The notes: generated from the letters alone by a model not told the origin. 64,000 bases of DNA from Anastrepha obliqua (GCF_027943255.1 NC_072896.1:46402501-46466500), one strand, 5' to 3'. Counted from the stretch's first letter, positions 11,698 to 23,296 are shown. Translations and numbers: made by a program.

Positions 11698-14067
11698 TGA
11701 ATTTGTCAGGGAACTCACGCAAATTCCCAGCCATGCTGTGGAACACTCGAGAAACGACGATTCCTTGGCTGGAGGTCTTTTTCAGGAAAAGCCTTATGCT
11801 GGGGCACATACCAAAAAGCTGGAGGAGGGTTAAGGTAATCTTTATCTCTAAAGCTGGTAGACGCGGTCATGATACAGCGAAAGATTTCAGACCCATCAGC
11901 CTATCCTCCTTCATCCCCAAAACTCTCGAGCGATTGTTGGATGTATATCTCAGGGAAAAGATTACAGACTCAACGATCTCACCATCTCAACATGCCTATC
12001 TCAAAGCAAAGTCCACAGAGACAGCTCTTCATGAGGTTGTAAGTGCGATTGAGAGGAGCATAGAATACAAGCAATACTCACTAGTCGCTTTTCTCGACAT
12101 AGAGGGGGCCTTCAACAATGTTACGACAAAATCTATAATTGAGGCTCTTAGCATGTTAGGCATAGACATAGGGCTCAACGAATGGATAGAGAACATGCTT
12201 AAAACTAGAATAATCATCGGTGAGGTAGGCAGCAGCACGATAAAACGCTCTGTCAACAGGGGAACCCCTCAGGGAGGGGTCTTATCCCCTCTGCTGTGAT
12301 TACTAGTCGCCAACAACATTCTCACCAAACTTAACCGAAAGGGAATTAAAGTGGTGGCGTACGCGGACGACATAGTGCTTATGGTTTCAGGAATGTTTCC
12401 AACCACAATCAGTGAGATTATGGAAGGAGCTCTGGTATTACTCAGCAATTGGGCCACGGACTGTGGTTTAAGTGTAAACCCGAGAAAAACAGAACTGATG
12501 CTATTCACCAAGAAAACCAAGGTGCCAAACTTTAATCTCCCAAAACTAAACTAACCAAACAGGCAAAATACCTGGACCCCAAACTCAGCTGGAAGTCCAA
12601 CGTAGAGTATAGGGTAAAGAAAGCAAATATAGTATTTTACACGTGTAAGAGAATGTTGCGAAAAAAATGGGGTCTCCAACCAAAATTATCCAACTGGTCC
12701 TACACAGCCATTGTAAGGCCAATACTAACATATGCGGCACTGGTTTGGTGGCCTGCAACAGAAAGCAAATACAACAAAACTAAGCTGAACAAGATACAAA
12801 GAACAGCGTGTATCCTAACTACAGGAGCTCTTAGCACCAGTCCTACTGAAGCGCTCAATGTACTAACACATCTATTGCCATTAGATTTACACATTAAAAC
12901 AATAGCTACTTGCAGCGCGGTGAGACTCTGAGACATAGGAAGCTGGATAACAAGGTCGTACGGTCACAGTAAGATCCTCCTACAGGGACCCCCGCTGCTC
13001 AGAAACGGACCAGACTACATAATCCCAGAACTAAACTTCAAGAAAGGCTTTACGGTACGTTTTCCACCGAGAGCCGAGTGGACAAAGGAGAGGTGATTGG
13101 AAGATACGACATCGAAATTTATACCGATGGTTCTAAGATGAACTGTGGTGTGGGAGCTGGCTTCCATTCGGAGCCACTCAACCTATCTCAATCAATTCGT
13201 CTTCCTGATTATGCCACCGTGTTCCAGGCAGAACTTTTAGCGATCAGAGAAGCATGCAAATCCCTAGAGCTCTATAAGGAAGTTGGCGCAAGAATAGCTA
13301 TCTTCTCAGACAGTCAAGCAGCCATTAAGGCCTTAGACTCCAACTACATTACATCCAAACTGATCCTACAGTGTAGAGAGGAGCTGAAACTGCTCAGCCA
13401 TTGGCTTGAAATTACCCTGATATGGGTTCCTGGTCATAAGAACATACGGGGCAATGAGATAGCGGATGAGCTAGCAAGAAAGGGCTCGACACTAGACATA
13501 GCAGAGGCGGTGGCAGTCTCCACCCCACTAAACACACTAAAAGCATCCATTGCTTCACACTATCATGCTTTAGCCGAAAGAAGATGGAAGCAAATACCTA
13601 CATGTATTACAACAAAAAACAAATGGCCGTCATACAAAATCCAAAGGACGAATGACCTGCTAGGATGTTCTCGGCCAAACATTTCACGCATCACTGCAAC
13701 CCTTACAGGACATTGGAAAGTAGGGGATCATGCAGCTAGACTCAATCTACCCTTCAATCCTATCTGTAGAAGCTATCAAGCGGAAGGGGCGAAGGAAAGT
13801 CTTTTCCACTATTTATGTGAATGTCCGGGACTAGCCAGGGCACGACTCCGATCCTTCGGTAAGCCTTTCCTGGAGCAAGTTAAGGAAATCTCAGACATTG
13901 AGATAAAGGATTTGCTGCTATACTTGGACCTCACTAAATGGATCTGACTTGAAAAAAATCATCATCACACGAGATAGTGGTAGTAAAACGGTGCTGGTCA
14001 CTAATTACGAGCATATTCAGCTCAGAAATGCTCAACCACCTCAACAACAACAACAACAACAACAACA
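11698..14067 (+). mobile_element. RNase H-bearing LINE (LOA/I-like), lightly broken
   Basis: The RT frame 11,697-12,299 contains AKDFRPISLSSFIPKTLERL, SPSQHAYLKAKSTETALHEV, motif A LVAFLDIEGAFNNVTTKS and motif B RGTPQGGVLSPLL, then a TGA stop. The same frame resumes (12,351-12,554) with motif C VVAYADDIVLMVSG. Small indels follow near 12,555 and 12,930. The thumb/linker is RPILTYAALVWWPATESKYN. The frame 13,078-13,947 is an intact RNase H domain: IYTDGSKMNCGVGAG, FQAELLAIREACKSL, FSDSQAAIKALDS, WVPGHKNIRGNEIADELARK. It ends with the Cys/His motif CRSYQ...HYLCECPGL. The 3' tail is a (CAA)n run. The 5' ORF1 and endonuclease are missing. Confidence 0.88.
14039..14067. repeat. (CAA)n tail of the LINE
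   Basis: About nine CAA units mark the 3' end of the RNase H-bearing LINE, directly next to mariner sequence that resumes at 14,068. Confidence 0.85.
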
Positions 14068-14378
14068 CGAAAATTCACTTTTCGATCATTCAAAACGATT
14101 TTGTGGATTCTTGAGATGTTTTCGGGTATTACCACCACATTTGCACGTCCACTGCGTTGTGCATCATCGGTGATCGGTGTCTCTACGACCACGTTTAAAG
14201 TCAGCAAACCATCGTTTTATTGTTGCTTGTGATGGAGCGGAGTCCCCATAAAGCCATTGCTTCGCTTGAACGGTATTTTCTCCCACCGAGAAGCAATGTA
14301 AAATTAAAACACGAAAATCATATTGGGCCATTGTTTTAAAAATAACAAAAGTAGCACAATAACGCACGAACTAATGAA
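14068..14378 (-). pseudogene. N-terminal part of the split mariner transposase
   Basis: The minus-strand reading shows MAQYDFRVLILHCFSVGENT, WLYGDSAPSQATIKRWFADF and, one frame on, DDAQRSGRANVVVIPENISR. These are the mariner N-terminal helix-turn-helix regions. The sequence ends at KVNF, where the LINE (CAA)n tail begins. It pairs with 11,420-11,697 as one former element. Confidence 0.82.
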
Positions 14379-15078
14379 TAGAATATCATAAAATATTATA
14401 TGATATCTTTTTAAGGTTAGTATTAACTGAAAAAGAGATGAGTGCAATAAAACTAGTGCCACCTATGTGTTAGGTCCAACACTTTTCAGCGTATCTGTTA
14501 TGGTTCCGTAAAAAAAACCAAAATATAAACCTTTTTTATTATTTTAACATTTTTAATTAATAATTAAAATTTTTTATTAATTAAAAAGCTATTTCAACCG
14601 CGAAATATTTTTTCTATAAGAGTATTCGGTAGACAATAAATAAATTAAAGAAATAATGAAATAAATTAAAAAGTGAATTCCGGGATTTCCGGACTAATGA
14701 TGTGATTTGACACTTATGGAAGTAATAATATTGGAAATTTCCGCATGAAAATTTCACAATATATTCTTATGGTACTATACTTTAGAAATATTGAAAAAAA
14801 AACAAAAAATCGATTTTTTGAAATCCCTAGACAACCTCAACTGCATCGGCAATTCCGATTAACGCCGCCGACTAGGCGTATGTCTCGTAAGAAACCTCTC
14901 AGCATAAAGTAGACATAAGATAACACTGCACAACAGCATTTCTGATGATTGGGTTATGATACATGTTTTTAGTCCAATTTTTAATGACAATTTCAAATCT
15001 GTAACTGAAATTCCTGTATCAGCTCTATATGACACATTTGACTTTTTGTAATAAAACACTATAGATTTAAAGATTATT
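14379..15078. other. AT-rich DNA with a relic of a TTAA-type element end
   Basis: Positions about 14,740-14,833 (AAAAAATCGATTTTTTGAAA near 14,804, followed by CCCTAGACAACC) resemble the right end of the element at 48.36-49.09 kb, but without its CCCC-TTAA terminus. Nothing else is recognised. The region from about 14,870 may be 3' flank of the gene at 15.1-16.7 kb. Confidence 0.4.
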
Positions 15079-16741
15079 TTATTTTATTGCCTTCTTAAGT
15101 TTAAAAAAATTTTTTTTATATGATTTCCTTGCTGAAGTTGAAGGCATAGAACTGTTGTTAATGCCCCAACAATATTCGGCCATCATGTGTGTGTTCCAGT
15201 AACCTTGATAGCGTTCCTCCATCGTACGAAGGTCCTGGTGGAATCGCTCGCCCTATTCTTCGCTGAGATCCCCAAGATTGGCTGGAAAATAGTCCAGATG
15301 GTTGTGAAGAAAGTGTAACTTAATGCCCATATTACATCCAACCCTTTGGAAGTAACCCATTACTTGTTCGACGTGCTGAGAATAGTCAGAACTTTTCCTA
15401 TTTCCTAAGAAATTTTGAACAAGCCAAACAAACTCATTCCATGCCATTTTCTCAATCACTGTCATAGTGTCTATATGGCCCGTCAAAAATACCCGCTTTT
15501 ATGTTTTCTGCACTCAATTTTGGAAACTTTTTAGACAGAAAAAGAAAACAATTTCCAATTTTGTTCAAGGGCTTTAACAAATTGTTTTATAAGCCCCAAT
15601 TTTATACATATGTAACGGAGGTAAAATTATACGATCCCTTGATACTTAAGGTGGGTTTATCACGTTCTGTTGTCCTGGTACTAACGCTGCCTGAGCAGGC
15701 CAATCTTTTTTTAATCCAATGTTGATTTTTAGCTCTACTATCCCATAAGCAAAGAAAACAGGGAAACTTTGTGTAACCACCTTGTTGGCCTAAAAGAAAG
15801 TTTACCATTTTTAAATCGAAACATATGACCCAATTGTGTTCCGCATATTTAATTTGGTCTAAAACCAAAGCAATAGTTGTATATTCTTCTTTTACTTTAG
15901 TAGAATGTGCAATAGGCAATGAGCCAAATTTGTTCCCATTGTGTAAGAGAACACATTTTAAACTCCGTTTTGATGAATCTATAAATAAACGCCACTCACT
16001 AGAAACGTAATTTTGTAATCCCATTTCAGCCATTAAACCAGGTACATTTTTACAAAATACAAAGTCATCTTCTTCAGCAAAATATTCAAGGAAAGTTTGT
16101 TCTCTTCTACGATAGTAAGAAATTTTAGTTTCTTTTGTGACTAAGTTTCTTTCTTTTAATCTAGACGCCAAAATTTCTGTACCAGTCTTTGACAGTCCCA
16201 GATCTCAAATGAGGTCGTTTAAATCATCTTGGTTAAATGGTTTTGGTGTTTCCAGGTCACAATCAAAGTCACTATCGCTATTGTCTGTTTTTGCCTCAAA
16301 ATGCAAAGGTTCTTCCTGTGAAGCACCAGGTTGAGGTTCAGATGACATCGTAGGGCTCAAAACACGTCTATGTGCCGATCGTAAGGAAGGATATTCCCAT
16401 TTGCCTCGATTTTTTCGGTTAATGCCAGTTATTTTTACCATACAAAAATAACAGTCGTCGTGGTGGTTCACAGGTTCAATCCAGATCATAGCAGTTTCGT
16501 ATCTAAATTTATTCGTTTTCTTATTCGTCCACAAACCTAGAAACTCAACGCACGTTTTGCATACCTTTTGTGGAATCCAAGGCTTATTTTTCATTTCCAT
16601 TGGGTGACCGAAGTAATTTTTGTACGCCTCATTTACGAACGATGTCACATTCAAACGGTTTTCTTGAAACATATATGTACTCTCCGCAAATAAAAAAAAA
16701 GTATTCTGGTCATTTATATAAACTCGTCTTGACGATGCCAT
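15079..16741 (-). pseudogene. Unclassified mobile-type gene with possible DDE transposase fold
   Basis: The start at 16,741 opens a 178-residue frame with paired cysteines (VCKTCVEFLGLWTNK, then HHDDCYFCMVKITGI) and an acidic linker (KTDNSDSDFDCDLETPKPF). A TGA at about 16,205 interrupts it. The next frame (16,171-15,602) continues LASRLKERNLV, EWRLFIDSSKRSLKCVLLHN, NWVICFDLKMVNFLLGQQGG and FPCFLCLWDSRAKNQHW. A frameshift follows. The C-terminus is recovered at 15,486-15,079: CNMGIKLHFLHNHLDYFPAN, then DLSEE, a TAG stop, GERFHQDL and TMEERYQGYWNTHMMAEYCW. I recall this multi-copy protein type from many arthropod genomes, always uncharacterised. IDSSK, CFDLK and the Glu of GERFH could be a D-D-E triad; that is inference. 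No terminal repeats were found. Confidence 0.7.
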
Positions 16742-17514
16742 AACAAATAATATTAATATAAGAAAACTTAATATTTGTTTAAATATTCGTCAATTAACAC
16801 TGAAATATAGTGATTTTTTTGTGATAGCTATAACTCGTAAACAAGAGCTGTTACAAAAAAAATTAGGGTATATTTAGAATCAGGGTTGTCAAATTAGTAA
16901 ACATCAAGTATCAAAAGTAATTCATCAGACAAAAATAAATAAATTATTCCTTAAAATATCACCCAATTACGATAAAAATATCGAGGTAAAAAAGAAGTAA
17001 TAAAACATGCAAGTAACAAAGGCGATAAGAAAAGCATAATTTACCGAACCGTTAATTTGTGGACAAACGTTGGTTAAAGCTTGGCAGTAAGAAATTGTAA
17101 TTATAAAAAAAATGAGGTATTTCACAAATTTGGCCTGCCAATAATGCAACTCCATATAAAAATGCCTTCCAAAAGAGAAGTTTCCACTGTTTTCTTGTAT
17201 TAAAAATATTTAAAAATTGCATCATTTTGGCAACAACTTCCGACTGGGATGTAATAGAGCGACTTAATGTGTGTGTGTGTGTTCGTGTGAAGCGTGACGA
17301 GAGCAGCGTGATGTATTGCGGCTGGCAGTCGACATGGCATTTCACCGCGTGTGGTGGCATCACACACGCACATTCACGCATATGTGTATGTATTAAAATG
17401 CTAAGTACAACTGAACAGTGAAGCTTATCTTCATACATACATACGCACATTTATAAATTTTCATCTCAATCGAGTGCCCGCATGTTCATACATGTACACA
17501 AACTTACATACAAA
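16742..17514. other. Probable host backbone with microsatellites
   Basis: AT-rich sequence followed by TG/CA-rich microsatellite DNA (near 17,268-17,284 and 17,360-17,390) and CATA units near 17,431-17,450. The small open frames here reflect low complexity. Confidence 0.5.
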
Positions 17515-17799
17515 TACAGTGTACTCTCTCTTAAGCGGACACCTAAGGGCTTGATAAATTTGTCTGCTCATGAGAGATGCCCGCTTATGAGAAAAATATA
17601 AAAAGAGTTCATAAAAATGTGTAATAGATGTAAGTTTAAACAGTTTTACTTCCAAAACAAGAATATTAATACATACAAACATATGTACGTATAAGATAAA
17701 GAAAGGATTTTCATCAAATTTTTTTTGAAGAATAAAAAAAAACAAAATCTATTATACAAGATATTCAAAATGATTTCAAAAAGTCAGAAGTTTTAACTT

Positions 17800-18200
17800 T
17801 TATCGAGCTGTTCCTTTAATTTCAGTATCTTGAAGATGTATTTGGAGAACAGTAAGCAGTTCAACACCCTTAAGATAGTTCAGGTTTGGAGAAAAAGCTT
17901 TTAGTTTCCTTATATCTAAATACGCCTCTTTATAGGAAGTTAATTTGTCGTCAATCTGATTTTCTGTTTCATCTTCAGGTGAGATGGCCACCGATTCTTG
18001 AGAATCAATTAACACTTCAGCATTGATATTTTCCAAATCTTCGCTATTAATTAATATTTAAATATCTAGTTTAAGATAGTATTCCATGCTCTGAACTCGA
18101 TAGCGTTGGAGAACTGAGCAAGTGCTGATAGCGGAAGCTCATCTTCTGCGGTCCCACCGCTATCGTTAGTGGTGAATTAGAATTAAAAAACCCTTTGTCC
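17800..18200 (-). pseudogene. C-terminal remnant of pogo/jerky-type transposase
   Basis: The minus-strand frame 18,036-17,800 reads LTSYKEAYLDIRKLKAFSPN and KGVELLTVLQIHLQ. This resembles the alpha-helical end of pogo/jerky transposases. Upstream on the same strand TTNDSGGTAEDELPLSALAQ fits the acidic linker before it, separated by a stop. The DDE catalytic core and DNA-binding domain are absent. Confidence 0.65.
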
Positions 18201-18267
18201 GCTCTAGAGGGAAACATTTTCAAAAACCCTTCAGAATTGTTTAGTACTGAAAAAACTGTCCATTTAT

Positions 18268-19163
18268 GGGGTCAGGGGTAGTCAGAGGTCCGAAAAAATC
18301 ATGATTTTCAATAATTTTTTTTTGCTAGTCAGTTACTTTGTTTCACAAAAATAAAAACATAGCATTAATACATCATGTTTCGACTTGACTTTAGCAAAAT
18401 TAAAAAAAACAAGAGATTGTCTATAAAGTCGGTTTACTGACGATAGTTTAACGTGACAACGTCATAAGAAAATACTGATGGAATGGTTGCATTTTTCAAA
18501 ACACAATTTAATTTTATTTGTTTGATAGATATTTTGTATGGATATAGAGAAGGAGGTAAATGGCTATATCGAATTATAAGACGTTATCACGTCAAAAAAC
18601 AATAATTATAAAAGTTATCGCTGTTTGTGTGGAGCCCGTTGCTGCAGAAGTCCCTTGCGGTGATCATCACAAGTCCTTGGAGATTCATCTAAAATCAATC
18701 GGACAAGAGAAATTAGTTTTATTAATAGATAATCTTGTGGCTGATCAAAGTTTTTCTTTTCAAACTTAACAATATGGTGTCCTCAGGGAATATTTTTCAG
18801 ATTTTCGAGAAAAAAACCGACAATTAATTATTTAAAAAAATCGAAATTAAAAAAAAATCCTTCGATCAGGCACGAGTTTTTTATGTTTTTCAAAAGCAGT
18901 ATAGATTTTATTGAAATTTCGCAAGTGGTTTTTAGTTTATAGTGATGACAAATTCAAAAAACATAGTTTTGAGAAAAACGCATTTAAAATTTTGCTATCG
19001 AGCTCCGGAGCGCCCGAGCGCCCTTTGTTAATTGTTGAATAACTCGAAAAGTATGATATTTGTCGGATGCACTTCAAATTTCCACACAATTTTTTTAAGA
19101 TATTATACTTTAAGAAAATGCTAAAAAATCCAATTTTTGAAAATTCTGGCTAGACCTAACCAC
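18268..19163. mobile_element. TTAT-flanked non-autonomous element, family 3, copy 2, inside pogo
   Basis: Identical TTAT flanks (18,264-18,267 and 19,164-19,167) enclose ends GGGGTCAGGGGTAGTCAGAG and, inverted, GTGGTTAGGTCTAGCCAGAA. The interior matches family 3 (GTTATCGCTGTTTGTGTGGA near 18,615; TCCTTCGATCAGGCACGAG near 18,858; AATAACTCGAAAAGTAT near 19,038). The copy is longer than the others (about 900 bp) because of extra sequence near 18,420-18,580. The open frame 18,560-18,769 is not a recognised protein. Confidence 0.85.
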
Positions 19164-19216
19164 TTATGAGAAGTTTCCGTTTAAGAGAGGTGTCCATTAG
19201 GAGAGAGTACACTGTA

Positions 19217-19835
19217 CATCCAAATGCAGCAATGCGTTCCTACACATCCACACACACATCTGCAGTGCTCTTTAAGAATTAATTGCTTTAAAACAATTGA
19301 GAAAACGCGCTGCATTCAGCGCGTAATTGCAGGAAAGAGCGAAAAGGCCGAAAAGGTGAGCGCAACAATTGCACGAAACGGCATTGATACATACATACAT
19401 ACAATGCATGTGCATTTGCGTGTGTTTGTGTGCCCTCAAGTATCTGGTATGATAAAAGACACGTAGTAATTTGAAAGGAAAATAACAGATGATGCAATTT
19501 ACAATGTAAAATCAAATTGAAGTCAGGCAACAATTGGCATTCGATGTACAACAACTGCAACAACAAGGACAACATCACAAATACCATTTGGAGAAGCATG
19601 CACACAACACACAAGCGTACATAGTTAACATTTTTTTACGATCATTTCACATCGAAATTTTAGATTAACTCTCTGTGAAGCTTGCTACTACTGAACACGG
19701 AGCAAACGGTAAACCTTACGCATGCAACGCATTCTTTGGCTTTCTACCGCGGCATGCCTTTGTCAATTTGTGTGCTTTATGTCACTAAATATCGGCTATC
19801 ATCTGCAGTAGGTGGGAATGAAAAAAATGTATGTA
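19217..19835. other. Host backbone with microsatellites
   Basis: Contains (CA)/(CATA) units such as ATACATACATACATAC near 19,388-19,403 and no recognised coding. It is the continuation of the DNA interrupted by the pogo element at 17.5 kb. Confidence 0.5.
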
Positions 19836-19837
19836 TA

Positions 19838-20366
19838 GGGGTTTTCAGTAAGAGCGCTTCAACTTTTGAACTTTTTTGAATAAAACACAAACGGTTTGAC
19901 TTTTTTAACTAATTTTTTTTTTATTATCGAGTTTGAACATATACATTTAAGTATGAAATTCGATTTCTTTTGCATGACCACCGCGTGCACGTTTTACGAA
20001 GTCCAATCGTTGAACACAATTTTGCATAAATCGGCAGAAATTCCAGCAATTTCGCGTTCAATATTGGCTCTGAGCTCACAAATCGTCGCCGGCTTGTTAC
20101 TGTAGACCAATGACTTCACATAACCCCAAAACGGGACGGCTTGTTAAATGGACCGTAAAATGGCAGTTATGCTCTTAAAGTAGCAGCAACAGAACGATTA
20201 TTTTCATAAAAAATTTGCACGATTTGCAATCGTTGCTCAAGTGTGTAGCGTTCCATGATGAAATGTATACTAATGAAGTTTACAAATGACAAGCGAAAAA
20301 TAAAAAATATTGCGTCGTTCGCCCTCCCTATCGGAAAAAAGTTGAAGCGCACCTATTGAATAACCC
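19838..20366 (-). mobile_element. 529-bp deleted mariner-like element
   Basis: The left terminus GGGGTTTTCAGTAAGAGCGC continues TTCAACTTTT. The inverted right terminus GGGTTATTCAATAGGTGCGC continues TTCAACTTTT. TA flanks both ends (19,836-19,837 and 20,367-20,368). On the minus strand the N-terminus MERYTLEQRLQIVQIFYENN (from about 20,255) is joined directly to the C-terminal WGYVKSLVYSNKPATICELR (from about 20,125). The catalytic core is therefore deleted. WGYVKS is the motif that follows the third Asp in D,D41D elements. Confidence 0.87.
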
Positions 20367-20391
20367 TATACTAGAGTCGTGTGAAGCCAAT

Positions 20392-20709
20392 ATATATAAA
20401 TAATTGGCGCGTATACCCTTTTTGGGTGCTGTGCCGAGCGCCTCCTCCTATTTTTGGTGTGCGTCTTAATGTTGTTCCACAAAAGAAGGGACCTACAGTT
20501 TCAAGCCGACTCCGAACGACAGATATTTTTATGAGGAGCTTTTTCATGGCAGAAATACACTCGGAGGTTTGCCATTGCCTGCCGAGGGCGACCGCTATAA
20601 GAAAAATGTTTTTCTTAATTTGGTGTTTCACCGAGATTCGAACCTACGTTCTCTCTGTGAATTCCGAGTGGTAGCCACGCACCAATCCATTCGGCTACGG
20701 CGGCCGCCA
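20392..20709 (-). repeat. SINE-1 copy c, full length with perfect 11-bp TSD
   Basis: Target duplications GTGAAGCCAAT lie at 20,381-20,391 and 20,710-20,720. The element is on the minus strand: tRNA-like head next to 20,709 (box A TAGCCGAATGG at 20,687-20,697, box B GGTTCGAATC at 20,635-20,644), a unique body, then the 3' end CGCGCCAATTA and a TATATA-type tail at 20,392. It is the best reference copy of the family in the window, at 318 bp. Confidence 0.93.
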
Positions 20710-20725
20710 GTGAAGCCAATGGCTC

Positions 20726-21185
20726 TCAAAATAATTCAGAGGCCATAATGCAATTTTTATAAATACCTTTTGTATACGCAAATTCCTTTGTGTCCCAGTT
20801 AAAAGCGGCAGATAAACGGGTCAAAACAAATGCTATATACAACTTTTTGAGAGCATAGGGATCTGAGAAATGTATACAATTACACCGGACAAAGGCTAAC
20901 AAAGCACATCCATTCGGGATTAAGTAGTCTATATGGTTACTGAATATGAGTGTATAGTCGAAATATAACCCTACATCTTTAATTGGGTGAACAATTTTCA
21001 GTATAGACTCCGAAATATGGTACATATGGTATACTCGATGGTATTTGCATTTGTCAGTATTCAAATACAATCGATTTTTCTCGCACCAAGAGTAAACTCT
21101 GCATATATCAGATTGCAATAAAACTGAACTTTCGATATGGCGGAGTAAATTTTTAGATCATCGCCGTAAACTAAAGATTTCGAAA
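20726..21185 (-). pseudogene. CR1-like LINE RT C-terminal fragment
   Basis: The motif C remnant KSLVYGDDLKIYSAISK lies at about 21,140-21,180. The frame 21,118-20,726 then gives SWCEKNRLYLNTDKCKYH, IKDVGLYFDYTLIFSNHIDY and FSDPYALKKLYIAFVLTRL. This arrangement (DDLKI, LNxxKCK, IKDLGVxFDxxLxFxxHI, SDPxxLKxLYxxFV) is that of CR1-type RTs. A frameshift separates motif C from the rest. Confidence 0.78.
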
Positions 21186-21264
21186 AGTGAAAATTAATAC
21201 AAGTTAATCAAATTTCGCCAAAGAAAAAAATGGAGTAGCATTCGAGGGGGTTCAAGAAGTACCC

Positions 21265-22178
21265 TTATTAGAAATGAACACCATTTTTTTTAACTTTTGT
21301 TTATTTTTTATTTTTCAACATAGTCCGACACACTTCTTTCAACGCTCCGATACACTTCTTTCAACGCTCGGCCATGACTTTCTCGTTTGAACTAAATTTT
21401 TTTCCCGCAAGACATTTCTTTATACTAGGGAACAAGAAAAAGTCCCAGATGGGCTGAATACGGAGACTGCGGCAGCAATTCATAACGCAATTCATGCAGT
21501 TTGGCGGCGACTGCTTCGGATGAATGTGCTGGTGCATCTTTTTCGGCAAATGCGGTCGTGTCTGGTTCAATTTTTTGTGAAAGCGGCTCAATAACTCATT
21601 GTAGCATTCTCCAGTGATCGTTCTTTCGTTTTTCTAAAAAATCCATGAGAATGACGCCGTTCGCTTCCCAAATAATCCTCGCTATGATCTTTCCGGGACT
21701 GTCTTCGTCTTCTTTGGAGCAGATTCACCGGAAGAAATAAATTTGTTTTTATTGTTGCTTAGTTTCTGGTGTGCTCCAGGTTTCATCAACGATGTCAACT
21801 CGATGAAAAAATTCTTTTGATCTCGCGTAAATTGCTCCAAACACTGCTTCGAAGTTAACTGCCGCATCCGCTTGTTGTCCACCGTGAGAAATCGCGATAC
21901 CTATCGGGCCGCCAATTTTTTCATCGCCAACTTATCATGTAAAATATTAATTGCCATTCCGGTCGACACACCTATGGTTTTTGTTATTTCGCGCACTTTC
22001 ATTCGCCGATCAGCGAGAATCATGTCGTGTACTTTTTGAATGATTTCCTCGGTAACCAGCTAGGCGCCCTGGTCGCTCCTCATCAAAAACGGATGTTCGC
22101 CCACGTTTAAATTCGTTGAACCAACATCCAACTGTAGTCATAGATGACGAAGCATCCCCATAGACAGCATCCAACTTT
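21265..22178 (-). pseudogene. Mariner transposase, nearly full length but heavily broken
   Basis: Read on the minus strand: KLDAVYGDASSSMTTVGCWF and RGRTSVFDEERPG (N-terminal), LVTEEIIQKVHDMILADRR, TKTIGVSTGMAINILHDKLA, RWVSRFLTVDNKRMRQLTSK (frame 21,882-21,682), SSGESAPKKTKTV, then FHKKLNQTRPHLPKKDAPAH and AAKLHELRYELLPQSPYSAH. Frameshifts and small deletions separate these pieces. The segment with the first catalytic Asp is missing, and the APSD motif at the third Asp has become HLGL-type sequence. Clear terminal repeats were not found. Confidence 0.85.
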
Positions 22179-22179
22179 G

Positions 22180-23296
22180 CTTTTATATACTTATATAGAA
22201 TATATTTTATATTTATTATTGCTCACAATACCAGTTTTACTAAAAGCTCCACTGTGCAGTCACAGCTCAGCAGAGCTCATCCAATAATGCCAGCTAAAAT
22301 GTATGAAATAAATAAATCGCGAGCAATTCGCACTAAAAACCATAAACTGTTTTAAATAGAAAAAAAAGCAAAATAAGAAGTTGGGCGCTGTGCTTTTTTG
22401 TGTCAAAACGTCCCAGTAAACAATGCCATTGAATTTGTTTGTACTCCGCATTCGCTGCGAAATCATATTTGGAATCTGACACGAATTCACATTCAGTGAG
22501 TTTTATTTCGAAGTCTGTTTGACACCGCAGTACATTTTTCGCAACGTCTTTGATGAGAATCTGAAAATCCGAACACGAAAATATATTTATAATCTTGTTT
22601 TGGAATTCTTCACGATTTGAGCAGATTTGGTTTGTTAGGATGCCGCAGACATATGTATGTATGTATGGCTGTATATTTGCACCTACCAAAAACTATTTTC
22701 TATTCCTATAGTGAGTGCATTTGATTGGAGGACTCTTGTGTGTGTAAATGTGCCACATAAAAAAAAACACGAAAAAAATAAATGAAGGCTGCGGCATGAA
22801 AATTCATACCATTCATCACCATATACCGAAAAACTAAAAATGATGTCAAAGGAAAACAATAGGCATTGGATGCGTGTGCCACAAATTTATGAGGCATTCT
22901 GTGCAAACAATGCCGCACATATTTTGTAGTAACTGCACAGGGGCATGTGAGGTGCAGCAGTAGCTTTGTCTGCCAACCAGTCAACCAGGCCACCGCTAAC
23001 CAATACCAGCGGCTGGCTCAAAACATGCTTTTGTGAAATGTAAGCGAGAATTTCGACCATGTGTGTATTTGTCGGTATCAGATTTTGGGTAAGTGTGCGT
23101 GTGTGGGGTATATCCAAGCAAAACTCGCGTGTAGTACAAAGACGCCTGTAAGAAGTACTCCATATGGGATGTGGAGTAGTCCGAAGATAGCTCAAAAATG
23201 TGGAGAAAACGTTGTCCAATTAGCATTGCGATGTTCTAAGGCAGGATCGCGTACTCAAGCTCTGCATTAAATGGGCTAGCTCTCTCTCGCGGATAA
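22180..23296. other. No recognised gene; microsatellite-bearing backbone
   Basis: Includes ATATGTATGTATGTATGG near 22,651-22,668. Overlapping minus-strand open frames at 22,260-23,226 show no recognisable family or domain and I leave them unannotated. Confidence 0.45.

Larger units (their letters stand above)
17517..19214 (-). mobile_element. Pogo-like (Tigger/jerky type) element, non-autonomous
   Basis: The left terminus is CAGTGTACTCTCTCTTAAGC followed by GGACACCT. The inverted right terminus is CAGTGTACTCTCTCCTAATG followed by GGACACCT. TA lies on both sides (17,515-17,516 and 19,215-19,216), as expected for pogo. Only the acidic C-terminal part of a transposase survives (see 17,800-18,200). 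A complete second element sits inside at 18,264-19,167, so without it the pogo copy was only about 0.8 kb. Confidence 0.88.

Noticed and set aside
14820..16890. Terminal repeats for the unclassified gene (GACAACC on both sides)
   Set aside because: Only seven bases agree, insufficient for a boundary.
18560..18769. 69-codon frame inside the family 3 element
   Set aside because: Similar frames are broken in the other copies, so it is not coding.
22333..22689. 118-codon minus-strand frame
   Set aside because: Includes a TATG microsatellite at its start and no recognisable domain.
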